From NCBI RefSeq assembly GCF_026212465.1, contig NC_080047.1:42876059-42940058 (forward strand): a stretch of DNA of 64,000 nt, given 5' to 3'. Shown here piece by piece: positions 39,327-51,471 of the stretch. Position 1 is the stretch's first letter. Each line of letters opens with the position of its first letter. The translations under genes were made by a program, and so were the position numbers. A model generated the notes under the pieces. The model had not been told where the DNA came from. It saw only the letters and a list, made by a program, of their open reading frames with translations, and did no database searches. This stretch comes from Amaranthus tricolor (taxonomy: Eukaryota > Streptophyta > Magnoliopsida > Caryophyllales > Amaranthaceae).

Positions 39327-41525
39327 ATGTCGATGGATGAACCTTTTATAGTTTGCGATGAAAATGAAGTGGATGATCAAGATGGTAATGAAATCAAAAA
39401 GGAGGAAGTTATGAGCAAACAAAGGAAAAAAGTTGTGAAACCAAGATCCGACATATGGGATCACTTCACCAAATTTACAAACAAAAACATGGAAAATAAA
39501 TGTAAGTGTAACTATTGTGGTCGTGAATATAAGTGTAATCCTAGTGTAAATGGGACTAGTACTTATAGAGCACATTTAAGTAAGTGTACTAGATTTTCAC
39601 TCAATAACAAATCAAATGCTACTCAAACACAATTGAGTTTTCAATCAAGTGTTAATGAACAAGGGGGACAAGAAGCTCACATAAAGAGTTGGATGTTTAA
39701 CTATGAGGCTTGTAGAAAAGGCTTAGCGTTCATGATAATTGTTGATGAACTTCCCTTTAGATTTGTTGAAGCCCAGGGGTTTAGGTACTTTTGCTCACAG
39801 ATGCAAAATAAGTTTGTGGTTCCTTCTAGAATGACTGTTGGTAGAGATTGTTACGAGATGTTTTTGGATGAAAGGTTGAAACTAAAATCTTTTTTAAAAA
39901 CTAATTGTAGGAGAGTATGTCTTACTACTGACACATGGACTTCAATCCAAAAAATTAATTATATGTGTGTAACTGCGCATTTTATTGATAATGATTGGAA
40001 GTTAAATAAAAGAATCTTAAACTTTTGTCCAATTTCAAGTCATAAAGGTCAGGCCATTGGGAAGGCGATTGAGAAATGTTTGCTTGCTTGGGGTCTTGAA
40101 AATGTGATGACCATTACTGTTGACAATGCTAGTTCTAATGACACTGCAATTGCTTATTTAAAAACAAGAGTCAAAACGTGGGGAACTAGTGTGTTGAATG
40201 GAGAATATTTGCATGTAAGATGTATTGCTCATATCATGAACTTAGTGGTTAATGATGGTCTTAAATTAGTTACTGATGCGGTTTGTCGAGTTCGAGGTGC
40301 TGTTAAATTTATTTTATCTTCTCCATCTAGAATTGAAAAGTTTTATAAGTGTGTTTCGGATGAGAAGATTCCATCAAAAAACATGTTGTCTCTTGATGTG
40401 GTCACACGGTGGAACTCAACTTATTTGATGTTAAGCATTGCTTTGAAGTTTATATTGGCATTTGAGAGGTATGATGGGGAAGATCCAAATTTTCATGAGC
40501 ATCTTTTAGATCCCCATGGTTATGGAAATGGTTTAGGAAAGCCTACTACTGATGATTGGGACCAAGTGAAGAGCTTAGTTCAATTATTAGAAGTGTTTTA
40601 TAATTTAACTTTGCGTGTGTCTGGTTCACAATATGTTACTTGTAATGGTTGTTTTGATGATATAACTGATGTTGATTGTTTGCTAAAAGAATGGTGTGAA
40701 AGTCCTAATTATGAGTTTAAGGATATGGCACAAAGAATGAAAGAGAAGTGTGATAAGTATTGGGGGGATCCTAAAAAACTAAATGTTATGCTATATGTTG
40801 CTGCTGTACTTGATCCTAGATATAAATGGGAAACTGTGGAATTTGGGATAAGACAAATGTACACAAAAGATAATGATGCTTCTGTTGTTTGTATGCGGGT
40901 AAAGAATGCCCTTTATGATTTATATAATGAATACAAAGGCTTTCATTCCACATCCGCAACAATAGTTCAAAGTGATGGTGCTTCAAGTTCTAGCAAAGAT
41001 GTAGAACCTAGTCTTCCGAAAAAAGGACTTATGAGATCTAAGTTTAAAAAACTCAAAGAGTCTCGTGAGGATGGGGAATTGACTAAAACAGAGGTGGACA
41101 AGTATTTAGATGAGGTTACAGAAGAAGATGGAGATGACTTTGATATTTTGACATGGTGGAAAAACAATAGTTCAAGGTTTCCAATTCTTTCTCTTGTAGC
41201 TCGTGATGTGCTAGCCATTCCTGTATCCACAGTTGCATCGGAAAGTGCCTTTAGTACTGGAGGTCGAGTTCTAGATTCATTTCGAAGTTCATTAAGTCCA
41301 AAGATGGCAGAAGCTCTTATTTCTTGTCAAGATTGGCTTCGTGCTTCTTCTCTAAAAGTTGAGGAGTGCTTGGAGGATATAGCACAACTAGAGAACGGTA
41401 TGTGATCTTTCATATCATGATTAGTATTATGTTTATTTTATAAAATCATATTTTTTGATGTTTGTTTTTATTGTATAGAGTTATCGAAGATCAATTTGGC
41501 TCCTCCAGTTATTGATGTTCCTTGA
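39327..41525 (+). CDS. hAT transposase (BED zinc finger, RNase H-like core, hAT-C)
   Basis: Exon 1 is 39327-41397. A short intron follows (donor GTATGT, acceptor TATAG). Exon 2 is 41479-41525. The product is about 705 residues, normal for plant hAT transposases of the RICESLEEPER/DAYSLEEPER group. A BED zinc finger at about residues 40-90 shows CNYCGREYKC and HLSKC. RNase H-like core: LTTDTWTS (first catalytic Asp) and TVDNASSND (second). C-terminal dimerisation domain: DILTWWKNNSSRFPILSLVA and ASESAFSTGGRVLD. Reading through the intron instead would add only two residues (GM) after exon 1. No stop or frameshift is seen. Confidence 0.93.
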
Positions 41526-42308
41526 TGCAATGATGCATATTCATGGATGAAGTCGGCAAGTCGCTATTGCTGATGTATTTTGATGATGTATTTGATGGAG
41601 GATATTGCTGATGTATTTGATGATGATGTATTTTGGATTTGATGATGTATTTTGTTTACAAATTATCGTTTATCTTAGATTCTCACTCAATTAAAAAAAT
41701 TTCAAAAAAAAAAAAAAACCGTAGACCAGACCAGACCAGACCGTTCTAGAACGGTCTGGTCTGGTCCGGTCTGGTCTTTTGACTGGTCTGGTCTGGTCTG
41801 AAAAATTTCCAGACTGGAATTTCTGGTCTGGTCTGATTTTTCTGTCAAACCAGACCAGACCGGACCGTATGCAGCCCTACATACGAGGATTAAAGTGGGT
41901 AAGTGATTCATAAATTGAATACATATATTTATGGGTGCAATAGATAGCAATCCAATATTTTTTGTCTTTCTAATAAAGTATTAATTAATTTGAATATGTG
42001 AAAGGTTTTTCATTCAAATTATATTTAGATATTTTAATTTACACCAACTCATAAAGAAAGAAAAATCGGGAGATCATTGTCATGCAAGTCATATTTTCCA
42101 TAAGAAGGAAATTTGTTAAGAATAACTATTCGTGGTGCTCCGTTATGTGCAACCGACCGGTTTTACTCTGTAAATACAAACCACAATTCACTATATGAAG
42201 TATCTTTGTTCTTTGGCTCTTTGTTTTTTGGCTCTTTTTTCTTTGGCCAAGATATCACAACTTGACTTTGTGTACAATTTATGTGGTTCTCACTTTGTAG
42301 TACTCTTA

Positions 42309-42606
42309 CGGCCTGTTTGGTAGGTAGTAATAAACGCTGATAATCAAAATGAAAATTAGTGTAATTTTAGTTGAAAAATCTTTTGGTTACCTTGATAGAC
42401 ATGCTTGTTCAACTTCAATTATTGATTCATTACAATGCGTTACTATTGAAAGACGCGGTATTAGATAGAAATGAAAATTTGTAAAAAAAATAATTTTATG
42501 ATCAAGGTTTCATCATCATGGGAATGACATAGAACTTTTGATGAAATTTTACACTACAAATCATTATCATTACCACAATTTAGTATCATTAACTAAACGG
42601 CTTGTT
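42309..42606. mobile_element. hAT-like MITE, uninterrupted copy in R2
   Basis: Begins GGCCTGTTTGGTAGGTAG and ends AACTAAACGGCTTGTTAG. It contains the empty target site of MULE-1 at 42445-42453. Confidence 0.55.
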
Positions 42607-45045
42607 AGTTAGTTCATCTCATCTACCGATGTTTATTATGGGTCAATTTGAAGGATTAAATCCTCAACTAAAGAACAATCAACAACACAAATCAATTAAA
42701 GTGATTCTCATTCACTACAATGGTATTTTGTGGACAATAGGGCAGAAGAGAGATTTGTGAGGGATTGGGTAGAAATAGAATATAACTAGCGAGAGATTAG
42801 GGATTGTATGTTATATAGTAAACTAATGTAATTTGGGTTTATGTTTAATGCATAAAACTAATTACGTACAAAATAAATCTGTCAAAAATAGGAGAAAACA
42901 AGTAAAATAACGAAATGATTTTGGCCATCGGCTACAAGCAAGCGTGAAAGCAATTAATTAATTTTATAAGTGGTGAGCATTAAACTATTGTTACTAAGAT
43001 AAAAGGAAAATTTCTCAGCCAAATATGAATTATAGAAAATTCACAATTTTTTGTTTAGTTGTAAGCCTCTACATGTGTTAGTAATAACATGGCATGGTAA
43101 ATAAAATAGATTCAAAAAATCATATATTTTTATATAATTTATCATCATCACTATTAAATTATATTAAATTACAAATAATATCCTTATTAAGAGGCAATCG
43201 AAAAATTTATATTTTTAAAAAATAATCATTATTCAATTACAATCTATAAAACTGTGCCCTAATGCAACAAGACTCCCTTAATAATTCAAAGATAATATTT
43301 TCTCGTTTCTTTGAGTTTGTACAATATAACTCAAAAAATTCTTAAATATTTAAATCATTTAGTGTAATCTCAAAGGTCCATAGGAAGTACAAAGTTGCAA
43401 TTAAATTTGCAATATAAATCATTTGGTGTAATCTCAAATATTAAAGATAATATTACCTTGTCTCTTCAAGTTTTGAACAAGGAATTCATGAAAAGATTGA
43501 AATTGAAAATTTTAATTTTAACTGTTCTAAATTTAAAAATTAAAATTTTAAGATATTATTGAAAAATACTCATTTTTAGATTAATTTTATTATTATATTG
43601 GTTCATGTATGTTTTTTAAAGTAAAATTTATACATAATATTTCAAAGTTAGCAATTTTTAAAATCAAAAAAATTAAATTTTTTAAGTAATATCTCACCTC
43701 AATTAGAAGATGATGTTGGACAATTCTAAGTTTCTAACTATCTTATCATATCATAAATCTATATTAATAAATGTAATCTATATCCCATGTGAAGTGTGAA
43801 CTGCCATAATAATATAATAGTCTTACTTTAATCTTACTCTTTGAGTAATGATAACATTTTCGCTGATTTTTTTAGTGGCGAGGAGTTTATGATGAAATTT
43901 TATCTTATTATAGTACTTCTATATCATAAGTTACAATAAGAAAATATCTAGCTATATGGGTTATCGATCATCAACTTTCCTTGATTGGAATTTTATAATA
44001 ATGTACATAAACTTTTAAATTAATTATGTTTTTGATTAATTATTATTTTGAAAAATTTTCTTTTAAAATACAAATTTACAATTATGGAAAATCAACATAA
44101 AAACAAATTTAATTTTGACAGATCCGAAACACCTAACCTGAAATCAACCTGATTAGATTGTGCGCATATCAACAAAATAGTTTAGAATATTTAAACTAAG
44201 GATTTCATTTTTAGTTTGTCAAAATTTTAAGATTCTCATCTTTAAATTGTCTTTAAAAAATTCCAATTTAACTTTGTTTAGAATATTTAAAATCATAATA
44301 ATCATATCATGTATGATTGTCACTTGCTAGTTAACGTAGAATTTTGCTCATAACGCTCACAAAATGTTTTATTTAAAAGATTTTTTTGACAAGAATATTA
44401 ATAAAAGTAATTTAAAAAATATATATTTTGTAAAATTAAAATTTCCACAAGTTTGAAGTTTTTTGGTGGCTATTATGCTAATGAATTTGTACGACTTTTT
44501 TGTCCCTCTATGTGGATGTTACTTGCCTGCTTGGCTAGTCAAGCTTGTCCACAAATTTCATGTTTCAACAACCAATCAATAACTATGAGATCATACTAGA
44601 TTTACAATGACAACAAAATATTCTACCTTGCATTCCTAAGAGATTGCAACAATACGATATTACATGTGTATTAAAAAAATAATATAAAATAACTGAATTT
44701 TATGAATAAGATTTAAAATTAAAGAAACTAATATAGGATGTATGAATGCGAACTCAAAAAAGTAATATGACCAGTATCTGAAATAAAATTATAACAAAAT
44801 TAATGGTGTCAAGGAATCAACTCAACCAAAAGCTTAAGTTGATGGTTGAGGCCCAGGATATGTTATATACTCTAACATGCTCTCTCACACAAGAGCCCAT
44901 TGGGCTAGAAATGTGGATGCACATAAGCGTTAAATAATCCACTTAAATGAGGCCTCAAGATATGTTATATACTCTAACAAATGTAATATATTAAAATAAA
45001 CAGTGTTGCAATATTAAAATAATATTTTTTAATACTTGCGTCAAA

Positions 45046-45764
45046 AGACAATATTGCAACTAAATAAGAACAGAGGAAATATTATAGATTTTTCCATATA
45101 AGATCTTTTCAAGGATATAAACTTAACAATAAATTGATCATGTCCATATATATCATTGATGTGAAATTGTGAATTAACTTTTAACTACCTGTTAAATTTT
45201 ATCAAATATTCTTAAATAATTAGTTAGCAAAATCTGTCGATCAAATTGATTCATAAAAATAATATATAATTGAATCAAGTAATCAACTTTAATCAGGTAC
45301 ATCTATCAGTTTTTTTTTATTTTTTTTCAAATATCCTCTTAATCTTTAATCAAACTGATTACGCGAGTGGACACTTCACAGTCAGAGCAACAAATAAAAA
45401 ATAAATAAATAGAAAGATAATATATAATCCACATCAGTGTTAAGTATCTTCCAATTTTTGCTTTATCTGCTTTTCGCTGATTTTTACAATATTACTCCTA
45501 TAACCATAAATTCATCCCTCTTTTTCTGTGTTTGGAAGTATCAAGGGAATCTTTACACTAGTTACTGTCCCATCATCATCGACACGTGTCTAAATACTAA
45601 GAGGTGTTTTTGATAAACGAGATAACTGATCACTGATTGAAAATATCAATCTGTCTAATTAATTTTATTTACTAGTTTGACCAATTAATTTTAAATTCAC
45701 TGTCATAAGCAACATGTTTAAAAGCAGTTTATTTGTAACAATATATTATTTTAACCAGCTAATT
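45046..45764. other. AT-rich spacer
   Basis: No gene or clear repeat seen between the end of R2 homology and the left LTR of Copia-2. Confidence 0.5.
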
Positions 45765-45861
45765 TGTAGAGAAACTAAAATCTCTTGTCGTGTTATTATA
45801 TAAAGCCCAATAATAATATATACAATAGGCCCAAATACATAATAATTCCTAATACCCTCCT

Positions 45862-48800
45862 TTAAGTTGGAGCATGTAGATCACAAATACCCAACTTGCG
45901 AAGAAGAAAGGAGAATTGAGCTTGCCCCAAAGCCTTAGTGAAAATATTAGCAAGTTGTGTAGTAGAAGTAACATGATAAGGACTAGTGGTACCATCTTGA
46001 ATGGCATCTCGCTCAAAGTGACAGTCTATTTCAATATGTTTGGTGTGTTCATGAAACACCGGATTTTGAGCAATATAGAGAGCTGATTGACTATCACAAA
46101 ACAAAGATATCGCTTTCGGGTGATGCACCCCCAAACTAATAAGAAAACCTTTGAGCCACTTAAGCTCACAAGTCACAACAACCATTGACTTATACTCTGC
46201 TTCAGCTGACGATCTAGAGACTGTAACTTGCCTTTTGGTTTTCCACGAAATGGGAGAATGTCCAAGGAAAACAAACCAACCCAATAATGAGCGACGAGTA
46301 AGAGGACAACTAGCCCAATCTGAATCACACCATCCACTTAAAGTTAGATCACAATCTAAACGAAGAAGAATGCCTTGACCAGGGCATCCTTTAAGATATC
46401 GAGTCACTCAAATAGCAGCATCGCAATGATCACGACGTGGAGCACCAAGAAATTGAGAAAATATGTGTACAGGATAACCAAATTAGGTCTAGTAAAAGAC
46501 AAATAAATGAGTCGACCAACTAACCTGCGATACTGCTCACCATTATCAAGAAAAGGGCTAGTAGATGTGGCCAACTTATGATTTTGCTCAATTGAAAGAA
46601 CGGGTTTCGAGCCAAGATTACCCGATTCAGCAATGATGTCAAGAGCATACTTCCTTTGACACAAATAAATACCCTCCGAATTTTTGGCAACTTCAATACC
46701 CGTAAAATATTTAAGGACACCAAGATCCTTCATATGAAAGCACGAACACAAATATTGTTTGAAAGTAGTAAGAGTAGCAGAATCATTCACAGAGATTATT
46801 AAATCATCAACATAAATGAGGATATTGAGTTGAACACGAGCTTTTCGATAAGTGAAAAGAGAATAATCTGAATAAGATTGTCGAAAACCATAATTTCGAA
46901 GAGAAGTAGCCAACTTAGCAAACCAACATCCGGGTGCTTGTTTTAAGCCATAAAGAGATTTCTGCAATCGACATACTTTACCAGGCTGAGCATTGTGAAA
47001 ACCAGGCGGCATTTTCATATACACTTCTTCAGAAAAATCTCCATGTAGGAAAGTATTGTGGACATCAATTTGGTGCAATTCTCAATTTTTAGCAGCAACT
47101 ACAACTAGAAATACACGAACAATAGTCATCTTTGCTACCGGGGCAAAGGTATCTAAGTAATCAATCTCTTCAACCTGGTGATTCCCTAACACAACCAATC
47201 GAGCCTTAACGCATCCCACACTACCATCTGAGTTGTATTTAATTTTATAAACCCACCTACTACCAAGAGCTTTCTTCCCAGGCGGAAGATCTGTCAAACG
47301 CCAAGTACCATTGTTTTCCAATGCTTGAATTTCATTCTGCATAGCTACCTGCCAAGCTGGGTCTTTCATGGCTGCCTTAAAGGATTGGGGTTCTAAGGCT
47401 GCGGTAATAGCTGCAAGAAAATTTCGGTGCCCCACCGAAAATTTATCACAATCAACAAAATGTGCTATAGGATAGGAAATACCCGAGGTCTGAGACGAAG
47501 TAGATGACGGAGGAGAGAAAGACGGACTGACTTTTTGAATTGTATTAGTAACAAAACCAAGCAACTTTGTAGATGGATACCTTATGCGTTTGCCTGTTCC
47601 TCTTTGATCGTCTTCGAGAGCAGTGGGAGTGACCTCATCCTCCTCTACCCAATACTAGAGGACACATTATTACCAGGACCATTAGCCGCAAACTCATTAC
47701 CACCAATCTCATGACTAACAACGCTTGTAGGCTGAACTTCCTCATTGCTCGTAGATACTACCCTTTCGTTACTGGTGGGATAGTAGCAACAACTCTCTCA
47801 TTAACAACCCCTCCACCAATAACATCGTCATTCTTACTTATCCTGGTGGGATAGTAGCAACAACTCTCTCATTAACGCTTGTAGGCTGTACTTCCTCATT
47901 GCTCGTAGATACAACCCTTTCGTTACTGGTGGGATAGTAGCAACAACTCTCTCATTAACAACCCCTCCACCAATAAAAATATTCGTTGGGAGGATGAGGT
48001 GGAAGGAGTGTTATGAGCAAAAGGAAAATCTGTTTTATAAAACTTCACATCTCTAGATACAAAGTATTATCCTGTTTCAAGATCATATAGTTTCCACCCT
48101 TTCTTCCCCTGCGGATAGCCAACAAATAAGCAATTTCTACTCTGACTCATAAACTTATCCCTTTTAGATTTGATGTTATGGGCATAACACAAACACCTAA
48201 AGACACGAAAGGCATCATAAGAAGGGGGAGTATTAAACAAAACCTCATACGGACTTTTATTGTCAAGCAAAGGAGAAGGTGTACGAGTAATTATATAACT
48301 AGCGGCCAAGACACAATCACCACAAAAAGATATAGGCAAATTAGCCTGAAACCGTAAAGCCTGAGCTATATTCAAAATATGACGATGTTTACATTCAACT
48401 CGTCCATTCTGTTGAGGTGTATCAACACAAGAAGTTTGAAACAAAATTCCATTATGTTGAAAATAATCTCGCATACAATTGAACTCTGTGCCATTATCAC
48501 TACGCACCACTTTAACTTTAGCATCAAATTGTCGCTTAATCATGAAAAGAAGGAACTAAACATCTTATAAACCTCGATTTTGTTAAATAGGAGATACACC
48601 CACGCCGCACTAGAATAATCATCAACTAGAGTAAGAAAATAAGTAGCACCACAAGAGGAGAGGGTATGATACTTCCCCCATAAATCACAATGTATAATTT
48701 CATAACGCTTTGTCGCTTTGCTGTTATTAATAGAGAATTTATCTCTAGTTTGTTTTGCTTGATGACATATATCACAAGCTTTTCTAGAAGAGCTACAAGA

Positions 48801-49341
48801 TTTGACCAAAAAAGGAAGTGACCTCATTACTTTTTATGATGGATGAACAAGACGTTGATGCCACATATCAGAAAAAGAAACCCCATCGATATTCAATGCA
48901 CCAATCCTGGAAAAGTCACGAAAATAGTACAGTTCGTCTCTTCGTTCACCGACTCCAATCAAAGTTCTCAAGTATAGATCTTGTATAATACAAAATGTTT
49001 TAGTGAAAAGCAAAACGTAACTCATATCGTCAGTCAATTGGGAACACAATTTCACATCACCCTTCATAGTGGAGACAAACCTACTTACCATCTGGTAGCC
49101 CAATAAGACAATTCGTAACAATATGAATATTGATCAACAAATTAAAATTACCAGTAACATGATGGGAAGCACCCGAATTAATAAGCCAACAAGAAGTACC
49201 ACCATTCAAACGATTGCAAGAATTGCTTGTTGCCTAGTGACGAAGCCAGTCAAGAAAATGTTGCCATTGTACTTTCGGTATCCCAGACAAAATGTCATTA
49301 AAATGTTGACCAAAAGCGACCTCGTCATTGTGAGAACATAA
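45862..49341 (-). pseudogene. Copia-2 pol (protease remnant, integrase, RT, RNase H), broken
   Basis: Protease-type WLINSGASHHVTGN lies near 49170. Integrase part: DMWHQRLVHPS, CDICHQAK, HCDLWGKY, VRSDNGTEF and QNGRVECKHRH (49121-48067). RT: GSRWVYKIKYNSDG, KARLVVLGN, SLYGLKQAPGCW and YVDDLI (47564-46404). RNase H: GWCDSDWASCPLTRRS and SRSSAEAEYKSM (46407-45862). Frame changes occur between integrase parts, before RT and before RNase H, with a stop at 47079-47081. A partial tandem duplication (unit 154 bp, from 47723) lies between integrase and RT. Confidence 0.87.
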
Positions 49342-49890
49342 TATCGAAGCTATATCACAACTTACTTATATTTCACATATAAAATATATTGCCATAATAA
49401 AAGAAAATGAGAAGACAAAGGACCTTACACTTGTCAAATAAAAACCAAAAGGCCAAAAAAACCAATTAACGAAGCCACTAATTATGGCCAAAATACCAAT
49501 GCCTTCAAAACAATCATGAAAAAAAAAAAAAAAAAACCAACCTACTATATATGCTACGGAATATTGCATATAAAAGAAAGCAGTATAGAAACCTGATTCA
49601 ACTTGCTCCAAATCAAAGAAAAATAAGACAGAGAGCACCAAATGCAATTATGAACCACAAGTTGTCTTCGATGCAGTGAAGGCAATTGAATCAAAGAAAA
49701 ATTAGACCTAATTCAACCCATTACGCCACAACCAAATGCAACAATACCCACAATTCAATTATGTCTTCGATGTAGTGAAGGCAATCGAATTCTGCTTTTT
49801 TTTTCCCCTTTTTTGTTTTTTGGTTTAAGAAATTAAATACTATGAAAGAAAGGGATGAAAAAAAATTAACTTAGACTGATACTGATACTA

Positions 49891-50026
49891 TGTAGAGAAA
49901 CTAAAATCACTTGTCGTGTTATTACTCATAAACAAGGTATATATACACAAGTAAGAATATAACCCTAATATATAAAACCCACTAATAATATATACAATAG
50001 GCCCAAATACTTAATCATTCCTAACA
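49891..50026 (-). repeat. Copia-2 5' LTR
   Basis: 136 bp. On the plus strand it begins TGTAGAGAAACT and ends ATTCCTAACA. It is paired with the shorter copy at 45765-45854. Confidence 0.8.
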
Positions 50027-51308
50027 TAGTTCACCAAATATACTAAAATTATAGATTGACCGTTCAGCCCTTTATTTCGGCCAAATAAATCAAAATTGTC
50101 CAAAAATTATTTTGCCAAACACCCCTTTAATGTATGAGTAGGATTTTTTTATTAGTGACTTACTTTATGTTTTGGCAACAATATTATCACATTCTTCTCT
50201 ATGCAGGGTTCTCACCTTCTGAGGTAAAATTGTCCAATTTCCTCTAATACTCCCTCTCAAAGAAGTACGGGTATGAATTGTCCGTCACTTTCCCTCACAC
50301 AGACTCTGTTTTCGAGTGAAATATTGAGTTGATGATGATGACTTACTTTATGTTTTGAAATATTTGTTATATTAAGATTTTTGTTATTGACTTACTATTC
50401 ATTATTTAAATTTATTTTATATATAAATAATAAAGTTAATATATAAAAAAATAAGTGAGATTTTTTTTAAATGGTTTAAATAATTCAATCAGATATTTTT
50501 ATGATATTAACTTTTATACCTTTTAACAATGCAAAACTTTAGATATAAATTGTCAAAATAACATTAGATTGTATAAAAAAAATATTGATGTATATGTGAA
50601 ATAATGGAGGAAGTTTTATTACTCCTAACTCCATCTAATTATTTAGTTATTTTTAGGAGTGCTAAATTATAGTATATAAAAATTAAAACTATCAATTAGT
50701 TTAGAAATTGAGATTTTTTCTTTCTCCTTTGTAAAAAAATGTATGTCCTACCCCTTTATAGTCCAATGGAGTTAAGTGTATACTTCACTCACCCTTGTCC
50801 TTGCTACTAAGGTAACTTATCACAAATAATAAGCCATAATCTAGTTTTTAAGAGAAACTAACAAAAATTAAAATTACGTGGGTGATATTAAAAGAAAGAT
50901 AAAGATGATAATATTGATGTAATTTTAAATATGGTGAAGACAAGCTAAATGAGATGAACTAAATTTAAAATTTTAACGAATTCAAAAAAACAAACAAATA
51001 TGCAATATTTTAAGTTATTAAACTCAAACAAAAGTGATCTTTTATGAGATCGTCTCACGGTGAGATGACCTCAAAATAAAAAATTTATAAGTTAAAAGGT
51101 TTTTATTTTTGACTATTAAACTTAAATATAAGACATGTTTCAGGGTGAAACCGTCTTATATAAAAATTTGTGTTTATTTATATATCATCAATTTTATTTC
51201 TATCCAAAACATAGCAAGGACATTACTGTAATACTTATACAATCAAAAGGCCATTAATTTATATTTCAACCTATATAGTCCTTTTATTTCACCCCCCACC
51301 ATTTTTTC
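50027..51308. other. Upstream region of the HAD gene
   Basis: AT-rich with no gene seen. A short decayed repeat with GAGATCGTCTCACGGTGAG (about 51040-51065) and AAACCGTCTTAT (near 51150) is probably a small transposon relic. Confidence 0.4.
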
Positions 51309-51318
51309 CTATATAAAA
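51309..51318 (+). promoter_or_regulatory. TATA box of the HAD gene
   Basis: CTATATAAAA lies about 155 bases before the ATG at 51472, predicting a leader of roughly 125 bases. Confidence 0.65.
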
Positions 51319-51471
51319 CCCACTCCCAATTCCATATTAGCAATCTAACAATCAAAACCCACAAATCCTATTTTCTAAACATTAAAAAAAGCAGCAAAAT
51401 TATTTTTACTGGATGATGTAATTAGTAGAAAAAACGGAGTAAACCTTTAGAAACAATCAATCACTACAACA

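Larger units (their letters stand above)
38177..41879 (+). mobile_element. Complete hAT transposon
   Basis: A 3703-bp element with perfect 8-bp target duplication CATACGAG (38169-38176 and 41880-41887) and short inverted termini TAGGGCTG / CAGCCCTA. R1 retains the unoccupied site (CATACGAGGATTAAAG near 8296). Subterminal regions are packed with GGTCTGGTC / GACCAGACC motifs in opposite directions, the type of multiple transposase-binding site known from hAT elements. A single long transposase gene fills the interior. With intact termini, target duplication and open gene, this is the best candidate in the window for a recently active autonomous element. Confidence 0.95.
36317..45045. repeat. 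Duplicated block R2 (with hAT insertion)
   Basis: Second copy of R1. It runs 36317-38176, is interrupted by the hAT element (38177-41879), and resumes to about 45045. It starts immediately after the Copia-1 3' LTR. It lacks MULE-1, the R1 LTR copy and the 1-kb tandem duplication. It has about 1.7 kb (42878-44590) absent from R1, either an insertion here or a deletion there; that stretch is AT-rich with no gene. A short minus-strand frame at 38036-37827 (NNKSYVIFDPVEANANFHNI) is not recognised. Confidence 0.85.
45765..50026 (-). mobile_element. Copia-2: Ty1/copia element lacking gag
   Basis: Minus-strand element between LTRs at 49891-50026 (5') and 45765-45854 (3', missing an internal piece of about 45 bp). 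LTRs read TGTTAGGAAT to TCTCTACA on the coding strand. Flanks TAATT and TAGTT match at four of five bases, fitting a 5-bp target duplication. A decayed primer-binding site (TAGTATCAG) follows the 5' LTR, and a purine tract (AAAGGAGGG) precedes the 3' LTR. Only about 550 bases separate the 5' LTR from the protease remnant, so gag is deleted. Confidence 0.88.

Noticed and set aside
42878..44590. A defined transposon insertion in R2
   Set aside because: No inverted ends or target duplication were found; a deletion in R1 is equally likely.
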